DNA of 5,148 bases from CAZYWA01 sp964650975 [NCBI: uncultured bacterium] (GTDB taxonomy: Bacteria; JADJOY01): NCBI GenBank assembly GCA_964650975.1, contig CAZYWA010000553.1, positions 1 to 5,148 on the forward strand. The letters run 5' to 3'. Shown here in pieces: positions 1-5,148 of the stretch (position 1 is the first letter of the stretch; each line of letters begins with the position of its first letter). Made by a program: the position numbers and the translations under genes. Below the pieces are notes generated by a model, which saw only the letters and a program-made list of their open reading frames with translations, did not search any database and was not told the origin of the DNA.

Positions 1-511
1 CGCCGCAGCCGATGTAGCAAACCTTGTCGAACGGCGCGTCCTCGCGGATCTTCGCGACCGCGATCTCGGGCAGCACGGTGTGATTCGCGAACGTCGACGT
101 GCCCATGTAGTGGTGGAGCTTGGTGTCGCCGAGCGAGAACCGGCTGGTGCCGTCGGGCATCATCCCGCGGCCCTGGGTCTCGCGGATCGCCTGGCACAGA
201 TTGGTCTTGCCGCTCAGGCAGTACTCGCAGGCGCGGCATTCGGGCGTGTAGAGCGGGATCACGTGATCGCCCGGCTTGACGCTCTTCACACCTTCGCCGA
301 CCTCGAGCACCACGCCTGCGCCTTCGTGCCCGAGGATCGACGGGAAAAGCCCCTCGGATTCCTTGCCCGAGAGCGTGTAGGCGTCGGTGTGGCAGACACC
401 CGTCGCCTTGAGCTCGACCAGCACTTCCCCCGCGCGCGGCCCTTCGAGCTCCACGGTCTCGATGGCAAGCGGCTTCCCCGGTTCGTGTGCGACGGCGGCG
501 CGTGTCTTCAC
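1..511 (-). CDS. Class III alcohol dehydrogenase / S-(hydroxymethyl)glutathione dehydrogenase, N-terminal part
   Basis: This is a zinc- and NAD-dependent enzyme that oxidises S-hydroxymethylglutathione (formaldehyde plus glutathione) to S-formylglutathione in the cytoplasm; it can also reduce S-nitrosoglutathione. The 170 visible residues align throughout with class III ADH (FrmA/AdhC/ADH5) from memory of that family. Seen directly: GVCHTD with catalytic-zinc Cys40; GHEGAG with His62; structural-zinc cysteines 92, 95, 98 and 106 in a CxxCxxCx7C arrangement; NLCQAIR, whose Arg110 matches the glutathione-binding Arg115 of human class III; and HYMGTSTF. The sequence ends at YIGCG, where Cys169 is the third catalytic-zinc ligand. 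The NAD-binding half lies outside the window, off the left edge. The start is GTG at 511, chosen because GGAGG lies 8 nt upstream and the N-terminus ([15 protein letters not shown]) matches the family. No ATG is available nearby. A repeat element lies just upstream. The family assignment is very secure; the exact gene name is not. Confidence 0.95.
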   Translation of the reverse strand, partial: MKTRAAVAHEPGKPLAIETVELEGPRAGEVLVELKATGVCHTDAYTLSGKESEGLFPSILGHEGAGVVLEVGEGVKSVKPGDHVIPLYTPECRACEYCLSGKTNLCQAIRETQGRGMMPDGTSRFSLGDTKLHHYMGTSTFANHTVLPEIAVAKIREDAPFDKVCYIGCG

Positions 512-519
512 GGCGAGCT

Positions 520-524
520 CCTCC
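520..524 (-). promoter_or_regulatory. Shine-Dalgarno site of the ADH gene
   Basis: GGAGG on the minus strand, 8 nt before the GTG codon at 511. It supports the GTG as the true start. Only about 30 bp separate it from the palindromic element at 555-737, so the promoter must lie in that short gap, inside the element, or beyond it. Confidence 0.75.
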
Positions 525-554
525 CAGGAACGAGCGAGCGGATCGACCCCGACT

Positions 555-737
555 TAGCCCGGATTATTCATGAAGCGTTCTACTGCGGCCGCCGATCGTC
601 GGCATCTTCGGGCGTACTCGGATTTTCGTCCCTCGACGTACTGTTCAGTACGCCTGCGGGCCAAAAATCCTGCGTTCGCCCGAATCTGCTCGACGCTCGG
701 CGGCCTCGCTACGAACGTTCATGAATAACCCGGGCTA
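555..737. mobile_element. 183-bp imperfect palindromic element (MITE-like / IS-end derived)
   Basis: The two ends are inverted copies of TAGCCCGGRTTATTCATGAA, differing at one base (A at 563 on the left, G on the right). The similarity continues inward to the centre. Shared blocks include CGTTC, GGCCGCCGA, CGTCG, TTCGGGCG, GGATTTT and GTACTG, with short indels between them, so almost the whole element can fold on itself. The centre is CGTACTG-TT-CAGTACG (637-652). There is no transposase gene inside. Size, ends and lack of coding capacity fit a non-autonomous miniature inverted-repeat element. The family is unproven; I have a weak impression of IS1380-like ends. The terminal TA on both sides could be a TA target duplication, but it is ambiguous because it also fits inside the inverted repeat. 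No longer direct repeat is visible in the flanks. A large structured RNA or terminator is a less likely alternative. Confidence 0.7.
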
Positions 738-978
738 GCACGACCGCGCCTGCGAACGTAGGCGTGTGGCCGTGTCTCCGTCCGATCGTGACCACCGGCC
801 GCGCACAGGCGCCAGCCTCCGCACGAGGATCGACTGCCCTGTGGAGCGCGCGCGCCGCCTCCGCGGCGCCCTCTGTTGCGTGGTCGGTCTCGATCCCGCC
901 GTGGCATCGCGATCCTGGGCAGGGGGCCGCGGGATGGTCGTTTCGTCCGCAAACTGAGCGCTATTTCGTGCGTCCGCC

Positions 979-1042
979 CATACGTTTCGCCGGCACGATG
1001 TGACGAAATTCGTCGGCATATTTTGACAAATTTCGTCGGCAT
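979..1042. repeat. Short tandem array of about 18-bp motifs with 23-bp period
   Basis: Two good direct copies, GACGAAATTCGTCGGCAT (1002-1019) and GACAAATTTCGTCGGCAT (1025-1042), match at 16 of 18 positions and start exactly 23 bp apart. A weaker third copy (979-996, sharing TTCG and CGGCA) sits a further 23 bp to the left, so the period is kept. The first copy contains an inner inverted repeat, GACGA-AAT-TCGTC. A spacing of 23 bp is close to two helical turns, which would suit a protein bound to one face of the DNA. Multiple repeats of about 20 bp are also known at the ends of IS21-family elements, so this may be a leftover element end. A consensus -35 hexamer TTGACA lies at 1023-1028, but no good -10 follows at the usual distance. 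Confidence 0.6.
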
Positions 1043-1052
1043 GTGCCGACGA
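1033..1052. repeat. Perfect 9-bp inverted repeat at the end of the 23-bp array
   Basis: TCGTCGGCA (1033-1041) and TGCCGACGA (1044-1052) are perfect reverse complements separated by the two bases TG. The left arm is the 3' half of the second array repeat, so the array ends with one half-motif in inverted orientation. It could be a dimer-binding operator or part of an element end. No T-tract follows on either strand, so a terminator role is unlikely. Confidence 0.55.
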
Positions 1053-1179
1053 TTCATGCAAGCACATAGTGACACGGTCGCCGAGCCAGCCGGTGCCGGC
1101 TCCGACGTCGACTTGCCGCACCGCCCCCGGTCGGAGATAGGCCGCTGACCTCCCTCACCCGGTGAAGACGAGCGCTTCG

Positions 1180-1483
1180 ATGAAACAGACGAGCCCCGAC
1201 CGCACGACCTGCGATCAGACACCCGGCCGGGTCGTGCCCGTCGTCGACCCACGCCGTTGCGAGAACAAGGGCCCATGTGTCGACGCGTGTCCGTACCAGG
1301 GTGTTCGAGATCCGCGACCTGACGGCGGCCGAGCGCGGCGCGCTGTCGTTCCTCACGCGACTCAAGGTGTGGGTCCACGGCGGGAAGCAGTCGTTCGTGG
1401 TCCGTCCGGATGCGTGCCAGGCCTGTGGCCTGTGCGTCACCGCGTGCCCGGAAAATGCGATCACCCTGAGCAAGGCCCACTGA
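1180..1483 (+). pseudogene. Two-cluster 4Fe-4S ferredoxin-family protein, frameshifted
   Basis: This is a small cytoplasmic iron-sulfur electron carrier. The first frame gives PVVDPRRCENKGPCVDACPY and then loses similarity. The next frame resumes at VFEIRDLTAAERGALSFL and ends with CQACGLCVTACPENAITL. Removing one G from the GGG at 1299-1301 joins them into a continuous 100-residue protein ending at the TGA at 1481. Cysteines in the joined product are 27, 33 and 37 (first motif, Cx5CxxxCP) and 79, 82, 85 and 89 (second motif, CxxCxxCxxxCP). Lys30 sits where a canonical first motif has its second Cys, which suggests a 3Fe-4S or otherwise unusual first cluster; from memory a CxxKGxC form is typical of this ferredoxin subfamily. 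The ATG at 1180 is preferred; an in-frame GTG at 1162 is possible, and neither has a strong ribosome binding site. No redox partner is adjacent. It is either a true pseudogene or a one-base sequencing error. Confidence 0.85.
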
Positions 1484-1534
1484 CCCGCCGCGAGGCGCTG
1501 AGACAGCCAGCTCGGATACTGCCGGCCGTCCCGA

Positions 1535-2485
1535 TCAGTAGTGGCGCGTCGAGACCGGCTCGAGACGCTTGTTCTCGTCCGACTCCGCCTCGCCGTTGCC
1601 GCCCAGCTCCCAGGTGAACGCGATCGTGACGAACGTGTCGACGAACGGTGAGGGGCCGGTCAGGCCGAACAGGCTGGCTGCGTCGAGGTGGATGTCGTCG
1701 GTGATGCGCCACTGGATGCTCGGTCCGGCCGTGAGCTCGATGGCGTAGTGATCGTCGTCCTCGTCCTTACCTGCGGAGGGCGACGCCGACGGCTTGCCAT
1801 CGTCGTCCTCGTCTTCACCTCGAACGGCCGCGAGCTTGAGCTCGGCGCCCACGCCGAGCTTGTCGCCGAGGATCGAGTAGCTCACGGCCTGACTGGTGGC
1901 GATGGTGCGTTCGTCTTCGCCTCCCAGGTCCTGCTCGACGCCCACGTTCGCACCCCAGTGCCAATGGGGCGCCAGATCGGCGCCGAGCAACAGCTTCCCT
2001 TCGATCTCGTTCGATTCGTGGTAGCCGAAGGTCCATTCCACGAGCAGCGTCGGGTTGAGCGGGATGACGCCCCACTTCGCGAATGCCGCGCTCGCTTCGA
2101 TGCCGTTACCGGAGAAGTGGAAGCCGTCTTCGTCGGACTCCTCGTGGGCCACGTAGTCGATCTGGCAGTGATAGGGCAGACCCAGCTCGAACTCCTGCCG
2201 CAGCGCGTGCACCGTCTCGCCGTGACGGATCGCGGTGGCGTCCCAGCCCTGCTCGGCCGAGAACTCCCAGGGTGCGAGGAGGTAGACCTCGACCTCGGAG
2301 AACCGGTGCTGGGTGGTCCAGTCGGGCTGGTCGTTGGCACCGACGGGCCGCTCCTCGCCAAGCGGCGCCGCCGTGACCGTGTGCGTCTCGGTTCCCGCGC
2401 CGGCTGTATCGCTGGCGGCGGCCCTTACAGGTACCGAGATGGCGGCGAACAACGTGACCAGAAGAAGACGGGGGTGCTGGCTCAT
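1535..2485 (-). CDS. Exported protein of unknown function, predicted outer-membrane beta-barrel
   Basis: I do not recognise the family. The 316-residue product starts with a Sec signal peptide (MSQHPRLLLVTLFAAISVPVRA, cleavage near residues 22-25), followed by a polar linker to about residue 55. From about 60 to 295 there are alternating polar/hydrophobic stretches rich in Trp, Tyr and Gly, such as VEVYLLAPWEF, PTLLVEWTFGY, GKLLLGADLAPHWHWGANVGV, YAIELTAGPSIQWRI and VDTFVTIAFTWEL. This pattern is typical of outer-membrane strands and turns. Residues 224-245 form an acidic loop, EDEDDD and KDEDDD around a Ser/Pro/Gly-rich segment, which could bind cations. The tail after the last strand (297-316) is charged and does not end in the usual Phe. 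The start at 2485 is preferred over an upstream in-frame ATG at 2536 because the signal peptide begins there and ACGGAG (2495-2500) lies 9 nt upstream. A transport or metal-related role would be a guess. Confidence 0.8.
   Translation of the reverse strand: MSQHPRLLLVTLFAAISVPVRAAASDTAGAGTETHTVTAAPLGEERPVGANDQPDWTTQHRFSEVEVYLLAPWEFSAEQGWDATAIRHGETVHALRQEFELGLPYHCQIDYVAHEESDEDGFHFSGNGIEASAAFAKWGVIPLNPTLLVEWTFGYHESNEIEGKLLLGADLAPHWHWGANVGVEQDLGGEDERTIATSQAVSYSILGDKLGVGAELKLAAVRGEDEDDDGKPSASPSAGKDEDDDHYAIELTAGPSIQWRITDDIHLDAASLFGLTGPSPFVDTFVTIAFTWELGGNGEAESDENKRLEPVSTRHY
1751..1813 (-). repeat. Pair of in-frame 15-bp repeats encoding the acidic motifs
   Basis: ATCGTCGTCCTCGTC occurs exactly at 1751-1765 and 1799-1813, 48 bp (16 codons) apart. 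It encodes the two Asp/Glu runs of the exported protein's loop. The spacing keeps the reading frame, so recombination between the copies would delete 16 residues without disrupting the gene. Such a repeat can also arise simply from repeated Asp/Glu codons. Confidence 0.6.
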
Positions 2486-2529
2486 CGTCGGCGGCTCCGT
2501 CGGATCAAAAGCCGTACAGGGTGAAAACA

Positions 2530-2581
2530 GCGGCAAAAACGAACCGGCCGGGGCATGCGCTGTGAACGCACCCCCGGCCGG
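2530..2581 (-). terminator. Rho-independent terminator of the S53 peptidase gene
   Basis: CCGGCCGGGG (2544-2553) and CCCCGGCCGG (2572-2581) are perfect 10-bp inverted repeats, and an inner TGCG/CGCA pair (2556-2559 and 2567-2570) extends the stem. Read on the minus strand, the hairpin is followed by TTCGTTTTT (about 2543 down to 2535), a short T-tract. It lies about 58 bp after the peptidase stop codon and about 45 bp before the next gene's start, so it should separate the two transcription units. It was inferred by eye; no folding energy was computed. Confidence 0.85.
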
Positions 2582-2638
2582 GGAACACTGCGCCCGACTC
2601 CTTACGACGAAGCCCGGCGATGGGACCTCAGCGCGCGA

Positions 2639-4897
2639 TCACCGCGCCGCGCGCCGACGGTGATTCCGTATACCGCGGATCAGCGCAAGAGACGAGAGCA
2701 TCATCAGCGCGTTCGCGACCGAGCCGCCTGCTGCTCCGGAACCAGCCACGCTAGCGCAGCCTGCTCCGCCCACCGTGAGGGAAACCGTGGCGGTGTGGGT
2801 CTTGCTGCCTCCCACGCCCTTGACCGTGATGGTGTAGCTGCCCGCGGTCGTCGTGCTACCCACACTCACCGTCATCGTCGAGCTACCCGAGCCGGGCGCC
2901 GCGATCGACGTGGGACTGAAGGAGACGGTGGTGCCCGACGGAGCTCCGGTCGCCGAGAGCGCCACCGACGAGCTGAAGCCGCCGGAAACCGTGGTGGTGA
3001 TCGTCGAGGTGCCGGAGGCGCCGGCCGCGATCGTTAGCGAAGAGGGCGCGGCCGCGATCGCGAAGTCGGGAGTCGGGGAGCTGCTGCCCCAGTTGTTGAT
3101 CAGCGCCGTGCCGTCGACGGTGCCGACGCCGGTCACCTGGTCGTACCCCACGCCGCAGCTGAATCCGGTCACACCCGGCACGCTGTTGTTGCCGGACGTC
3201 GTGTCGTGGAACACCGTCGGCCCGGAGCCGCCGTACTGGCCGGTGGCCATCGAGTAGAAGACGGTGTTCGCGTTGCCCTGCCGCGCGCCGGCCTTCTGCA
3301 CGATCAGCGACATCAGACCCGCGAACGAAGGTGACGAGGCGGAGGTCCCGCCGACGGCACCGAGGCCGGAGGCCGACGCCGTGTGCCCCTGGATGATCAA
3401 GTAGCCGTCGTGGCCGGCCGCGGTCAGTGCGATGTCCGGCACGTCGCGCTTGCCGTCGCTCGGCACGCCCGGCGCCGACTGCCAGGACGGCTTCGAGTAC
3501 GTGGTGCTGGCGCCACCGCCCGACGACCAGAGACCCGAGCCACCGGAGACGAGGCGGCTCTCGTTCCACGCGACTTCCGGGATGTAGGAGAGCGCCGAGC
3601 CGTCCGACGAGCTGTTGGTGGCCGACCAGTAGAGGCTCGGGTTGGCGGTGTCGTCGAACTCCGTGCCGCCGACGCAGACGTTGTAAGGCGTCGAGCAGAG
3701 GCCCGACACGGCTTGAGAGGTGCCGCGAATGGCGCTGCCCGGGCTGCAGCCGGCGGCGCCGCTGTCGCCCGACGAGACGAACGCCGTGATGCCTTGCGAG
3801 GCGGCCTGCGACCAGAGGCTGTTGTAGAAGCTCAGCTCGGTGGCTCCCATCGACGACTCGCACTGGCCGAAGCTGGTGCTCATCGAGACGGAGAGGTTGT
3901 TGTTCACGATGTACTGCGCCGAGAGATCGACGCCGTCGGTGGTGGCCGTGGATTTCGAGATCACGAACTTGATGGTGGCGTTCTTGGCGACCGCGCCCGA
4001 CCACTCGACGTCGAGGTCCGCCTCGGTCTCCTCGCCGCTGCCGAGATCGCCGGGGTCGGTGCCGTTGTGGACGAACACCGGATCGTTGGCCGGGAGGCCG
4101 AAGAGGCTCCGGAAATACTGAACGTCCGCGAGCGCGATGTCGGTGCGGCCGACGATGGCCACCGTCTGACCTGCGCCCGTGGTTCCGCTGCCGTAGGCCG
4201 GGTTGAGGTCGTAGATCGTCGCGAAATCGGGAGGTGCCACGTAGTGCGATGTGCCCGTCGTGTAGTCGGGATCGTTCGCCAGCGACTTGAAGCCGCTGTT
4301 GTGCGCGGGGCGCTGGAAGTCGTGCAGCGTCACGACGCCGTTCACGATGTCGGCGAGGCCGCGCGGGATCGACGCCGCCACGGCGTTGGCGTGGTGGAGC
4401 TTGCCGTCCACCTGGAAGTCGTGGATCTCGGTCTTGAACGCCTGCTCGACCTGCGAAGCCGTGCCGCTGAAGTTGACCCAGCCGCGGCTCTTGCCGACTT
4501 CGTCGATGGTGAATCCGTGGCCCTGGAGCCAGCCCTTCACCGACTGGAGATCGTCGTCGTTCAGTCCGAACTGTGCTCCGAACTGCTCGGGGGTGAGCCA
4601 GTGGTGGAAGAGCGGCGACGTGGGGTCGTGCTGCGCGGCGAGCAGCTGGGCGAGCCGCTGCTCGGCACCGGGCCGCACCTTGAGCGACAGGATCATCCGC
4701 TCCATTCGCAAGCTCAGATCGGACGCGCCGACGTCGGCTTGCGGTGTGGCGAGCGGGTGCACGCTCCCGGCGAGGCTCACGCGATCGTTGTCGTTGATGG
4801 TGCGGGCCTGAGCGGCGGAAACCTGGCCGAGCACGAGCGCGAGCGCGCATGCGGCGGACAGGCAAAGCGAGATCCAACGGCGTAGCTTCGACTGCAT
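2639..4897 (-). CDS. Secreted S53 (sedolisin/kumamolisin-type) serine peptidase with prodomain, Ig-like domain and C-terminal sorting-like tail
   Basis: This 752-residue preproenzyme is predicted to be an acid-active serine-carboxyl endopeptidase that matures outside the cytoplasm. In order: a signal peptide (1-31, MQSKLRRWISLCLSAACALALVLG, ending AQA-RT); a Pro-kumamolisin activation domain (about 45-195, including PLFHHWLTPEQFGAQFG and WVNFSGTASQVEQAF); a linker; and the catalytic domain (about 210-604). Catalytic residues by family pattern are Glu292 and Asp296 in EADLD, Asp378 in SSGDSG, and Ser519 in GGTSASSP. Asp565 and the GYDQVTGVG segment are probable calcium-site residues. Residues 611-709 form a Ser/Thr/Gly-rich Ig-like domain. 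The end has GGAGC, a Gly/Ala/Ser-rich stretch, a hydrophobic segment (about 727-741) and RGIRNHRRRAAR, like CTERM sorting signals. The start at 4897 is chosen because AAGGAG lies 6 nt upstream and the signal peptide begins there; the frame stays open 78 codons further upstream, but that extension looks non-coding. All key residues are present, so the enzyme should be active. The gene stands alone and ends at a strong terminator. Confidence 0.95.
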   Translation of the reverse strand: MQSKLRRWISLCLSAACALALVLGQVSAAQARTINDNDRVSLAGSVHPLATPQADVGASDLSLRMERMILSLKVRPGAEQRLAQLLAAQHDPTSPLFHHWLTPEQFGAQFGLNDDDLQSVKGWLQGHGFTIDEVGKSRGWVNFSGTASQVEQAFKTEIHDFQVDGKLHHANAVAASIPRGLADIVNGVVTLHDFQRPAHNSGFKSLANDPDYTTGTSHYVAPPDFATIYDLNPAYGSGTTGAGQTVAIVGRTDIALADVQYFRSLFGLPANDPVFVHNGTDPGDLGSGEETEADLDVEWSGAVAKNATIKFVISKSTATTDGVDLSAQYIVNNNLSVSMSTSFGQCESSMGATELSFYNSLWSQAASQGITAFVSSGDSGAAGCSPGSAIRGTSQAVSGLCSTPYNVCVGGTEFDDTANPSLYWSATNSSSDGSALSYIPEVAWNESRLVSGGSGLWSSGGGASTTYSKPSWQSAPGVPSDGKRDVPDIALTAAGHDGYLIIQGHTASASGLGAVGGTSASSPSFAGLMSLIVQKAGARQGNANTVFYSMATGQYGGSGPTVFHDTTSGNNSVPGVTGFSCGVGYDQVTGVGTVDGTALINNWGSSSPTPDFAIAAAPSSLTIAAGASGTSTITTTVSGGFSSSVALSATGAPSGTTVSFSPTSIAAPGSGSSTMTVSVGSTTTAGSYTITVKGVGGSKTHTATVSLTVGGAGCASVAGSGAAGGSVANALMMLSSLALIRGIRNHRRRAAR

Positions 4898-4903
4898 CTC
4901 CCT

Positions 4904-4909
4904 CTCCTT
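4904..4909 (-). promoter_or_regulatory. Shine-Dalgarno site of the S53 peptidase
   Basis: AAGGAG on the minus strand, 6 nt upstream of the ATG at 4897. It decides the start against an in-frame ATG at 5131 that would add 78 non-secretory residues before the signal peptide. Confidence 0.85.
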
Positions 4910-5148
4910 CTGAGAATCCCGGTGGTTTCGTTCCACCGAGGCCGAGGTGCTGTTGACCCCTCCCGGAATGCGCGCCGCCGAGTTCAAGTGCGCGGCTTGC
5001 ACCCGTACCGACCGGACCCCAGACGGGCGGTTTCGAGGGGAAGAGCTGTAGGACGGATGTTCGATTCTAGGCAGATCGGTGTCCAAAACCGAAACCTCAC
5101 GGAAGTAGACAAGTAGCTCCTCCGCCGGCATCGATATTGATACTGGTT
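4910..5148 (-). promoter_or_regulatory. Leader/promoter region of the peptidase (promoter not resolved)
   Basis: This is the upstream region of the peptidase gene. A small hairpin, CGGTGG and CCACCG around a 7-base loop (4920-4938), lies just before the ribosome binding site. TAGAAT (minus strand, 5069-5064) resembles a -10 box, but no good -35 sits 16-18 bp before it, so no promoter is claimed. The last 30 bases are AT-richer (ATCGATATTGATA) and contain no recognisable gene end. Confidence 0.35.

Larger units (their letters stand above)
738..1179. other. Non-coding or decayed region between the palindrome and the ferredoxin gene
   Basis: Reading frames here are arginine-rich, overlap on both strands and show no recognisable domain or credible start with a ribosome binding site, so none is called. 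One minus-strand frame (about 918 down to 740, reading HGGIETDHATEGAAEAARAL and onward) looks more protein-like, with mostly G/C third bases at first. It has no clear start and runs into the palindromic element, ending at a stop inside it. It may be the remnant of a gene. The part from 979 to 1052 is AT-richer and repetitive and is listed separately. Confidence 0.5.

Noticed and set aside
80-724. Plus-strand open frame across the ADH gene and the palindrome
   Set aside because: It is antisense to a clearly identified dehydrogenase, and its end runs through a repeat element.
1023-1051. Sigma-70 promoter starting with TTGACA at 1023
   Set aside because: The -35 hexamer is perfect, but the bases 17 bp downstream (CCGACG) do not resemble a -10 box, and other spacings are no better.
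979-1052. CRISPR array
   Set aside because: The repeats are only 18 bp with 5-bp gaps, there are no spacers of normal length, and there are no cas genes in the window.
719-1480. Minus-strand open frame across the ferredoxin and the upstream region
   Set aside because: Its first half is the antisense of the ferredoxin and its remainder translates the 23-bp repeats (MPTKFVKICRR); no domain is recognisable.
1484-1534. Terminator between the convergent ferredoxin and barrel genes
   Set aside because: I see no convincing stem followed by a T-tract on either strand in this 51-bp gap.
2883-4877. Long minus-strand frame overlapping the peptidase in another phase
   Set aside because: It is extremely rich in Arg and lacks motifs, typical of an out-of-frame reading of a GC-rich gene.
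3383-4885. Long plus-strand open frame (about 500 codons) opposite the S53 peptidase
   Set aside because: It is the antisense shadow of a certain gene in GC-rich DNA: Arg/Ala/Val-rich, no domain and no ribosome binding site. The peptidase motifs on the other strand are unambiguous.
4898-5131. 78-codon N-terminal extension of the peptidase from an ATG at 5131
   Set aside because: The extension has no conserved features and would bury the signal peptide; a strong Shine-Dalgarno site lies directly before the ATG at 4897.
1-5148. tRNA or rRNA genes, phage or defence genes
   Set aside because: I recognise no tRNA or rRNA sequence and no integrase, nuclease or toxin-antitoxin motifs in any frame.

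Overview
High-GC DNA of Gram-negative bacterial type. The evidence is good Shine-Dalgarno sites, Sec signal peptides, a predicted outer-membrane barrel protein, and a secreted protease ending in a CTERM-like sorting tail. Such tails, glutathione-dependent formaldehyde oxidation and S53 peptidases fit a proteobacterial or deltaproteobacteria/Myxococcota-like genome, but no gene here fixes the taxon.

Layout from left to right. (1) 1-511, minus strand: the first 170 residues of a class III alcohol dehydrogenase (S-(hydroxymethyl)glutathione dehydrogenase), running off the left edge. (2) 555-737: a 183-bp imperfect palindrome with matching 20-bp ends, most like a MITE or a pair of insertion-sequence ends, lying about 30 bp upstream of the dehydrogenase ribosome binding site. 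(3) 738-1179: no convincing gene. It contains an AT-richer array of 23-bp-period repeats with a hairpin (about 979-1052). (4) 1180-1483, plus strand: a two-cluster ferredoxin-family gene broken by one extra base. (5) 1535-2485, minus strand: an unrecognised exported protein, probably an outer-membrane beta-barrel, with an Asp/Glu-rich loop. (6) 2530-2581: a strong intrinsic terminator. (7) 2639-4897, minus strand: a complete sedolisin/kumamolisin-type (S53) secreted peptidase with prodomain, catalytic domain, Ig-like domain and C-terminal sorting-like tail. (8) 4898-5148: its leader region.

The genes do not form an obvious pathway. The peptidase and the barrel protein share a strand but are separated by a terminator, so they are probably separate transcription units. 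The ferredoxin converges on the barrel gene with a 51-bp gap. The dehydrogenase is a housekeeping detoxification gene whose upstream DNA has been invaded by repeat elements. I do not see a new multi-gene system. The items most worth following up are the palindromic element, the 23-bp repeat array, the ferredoxin frameshift and the peptidase tail.
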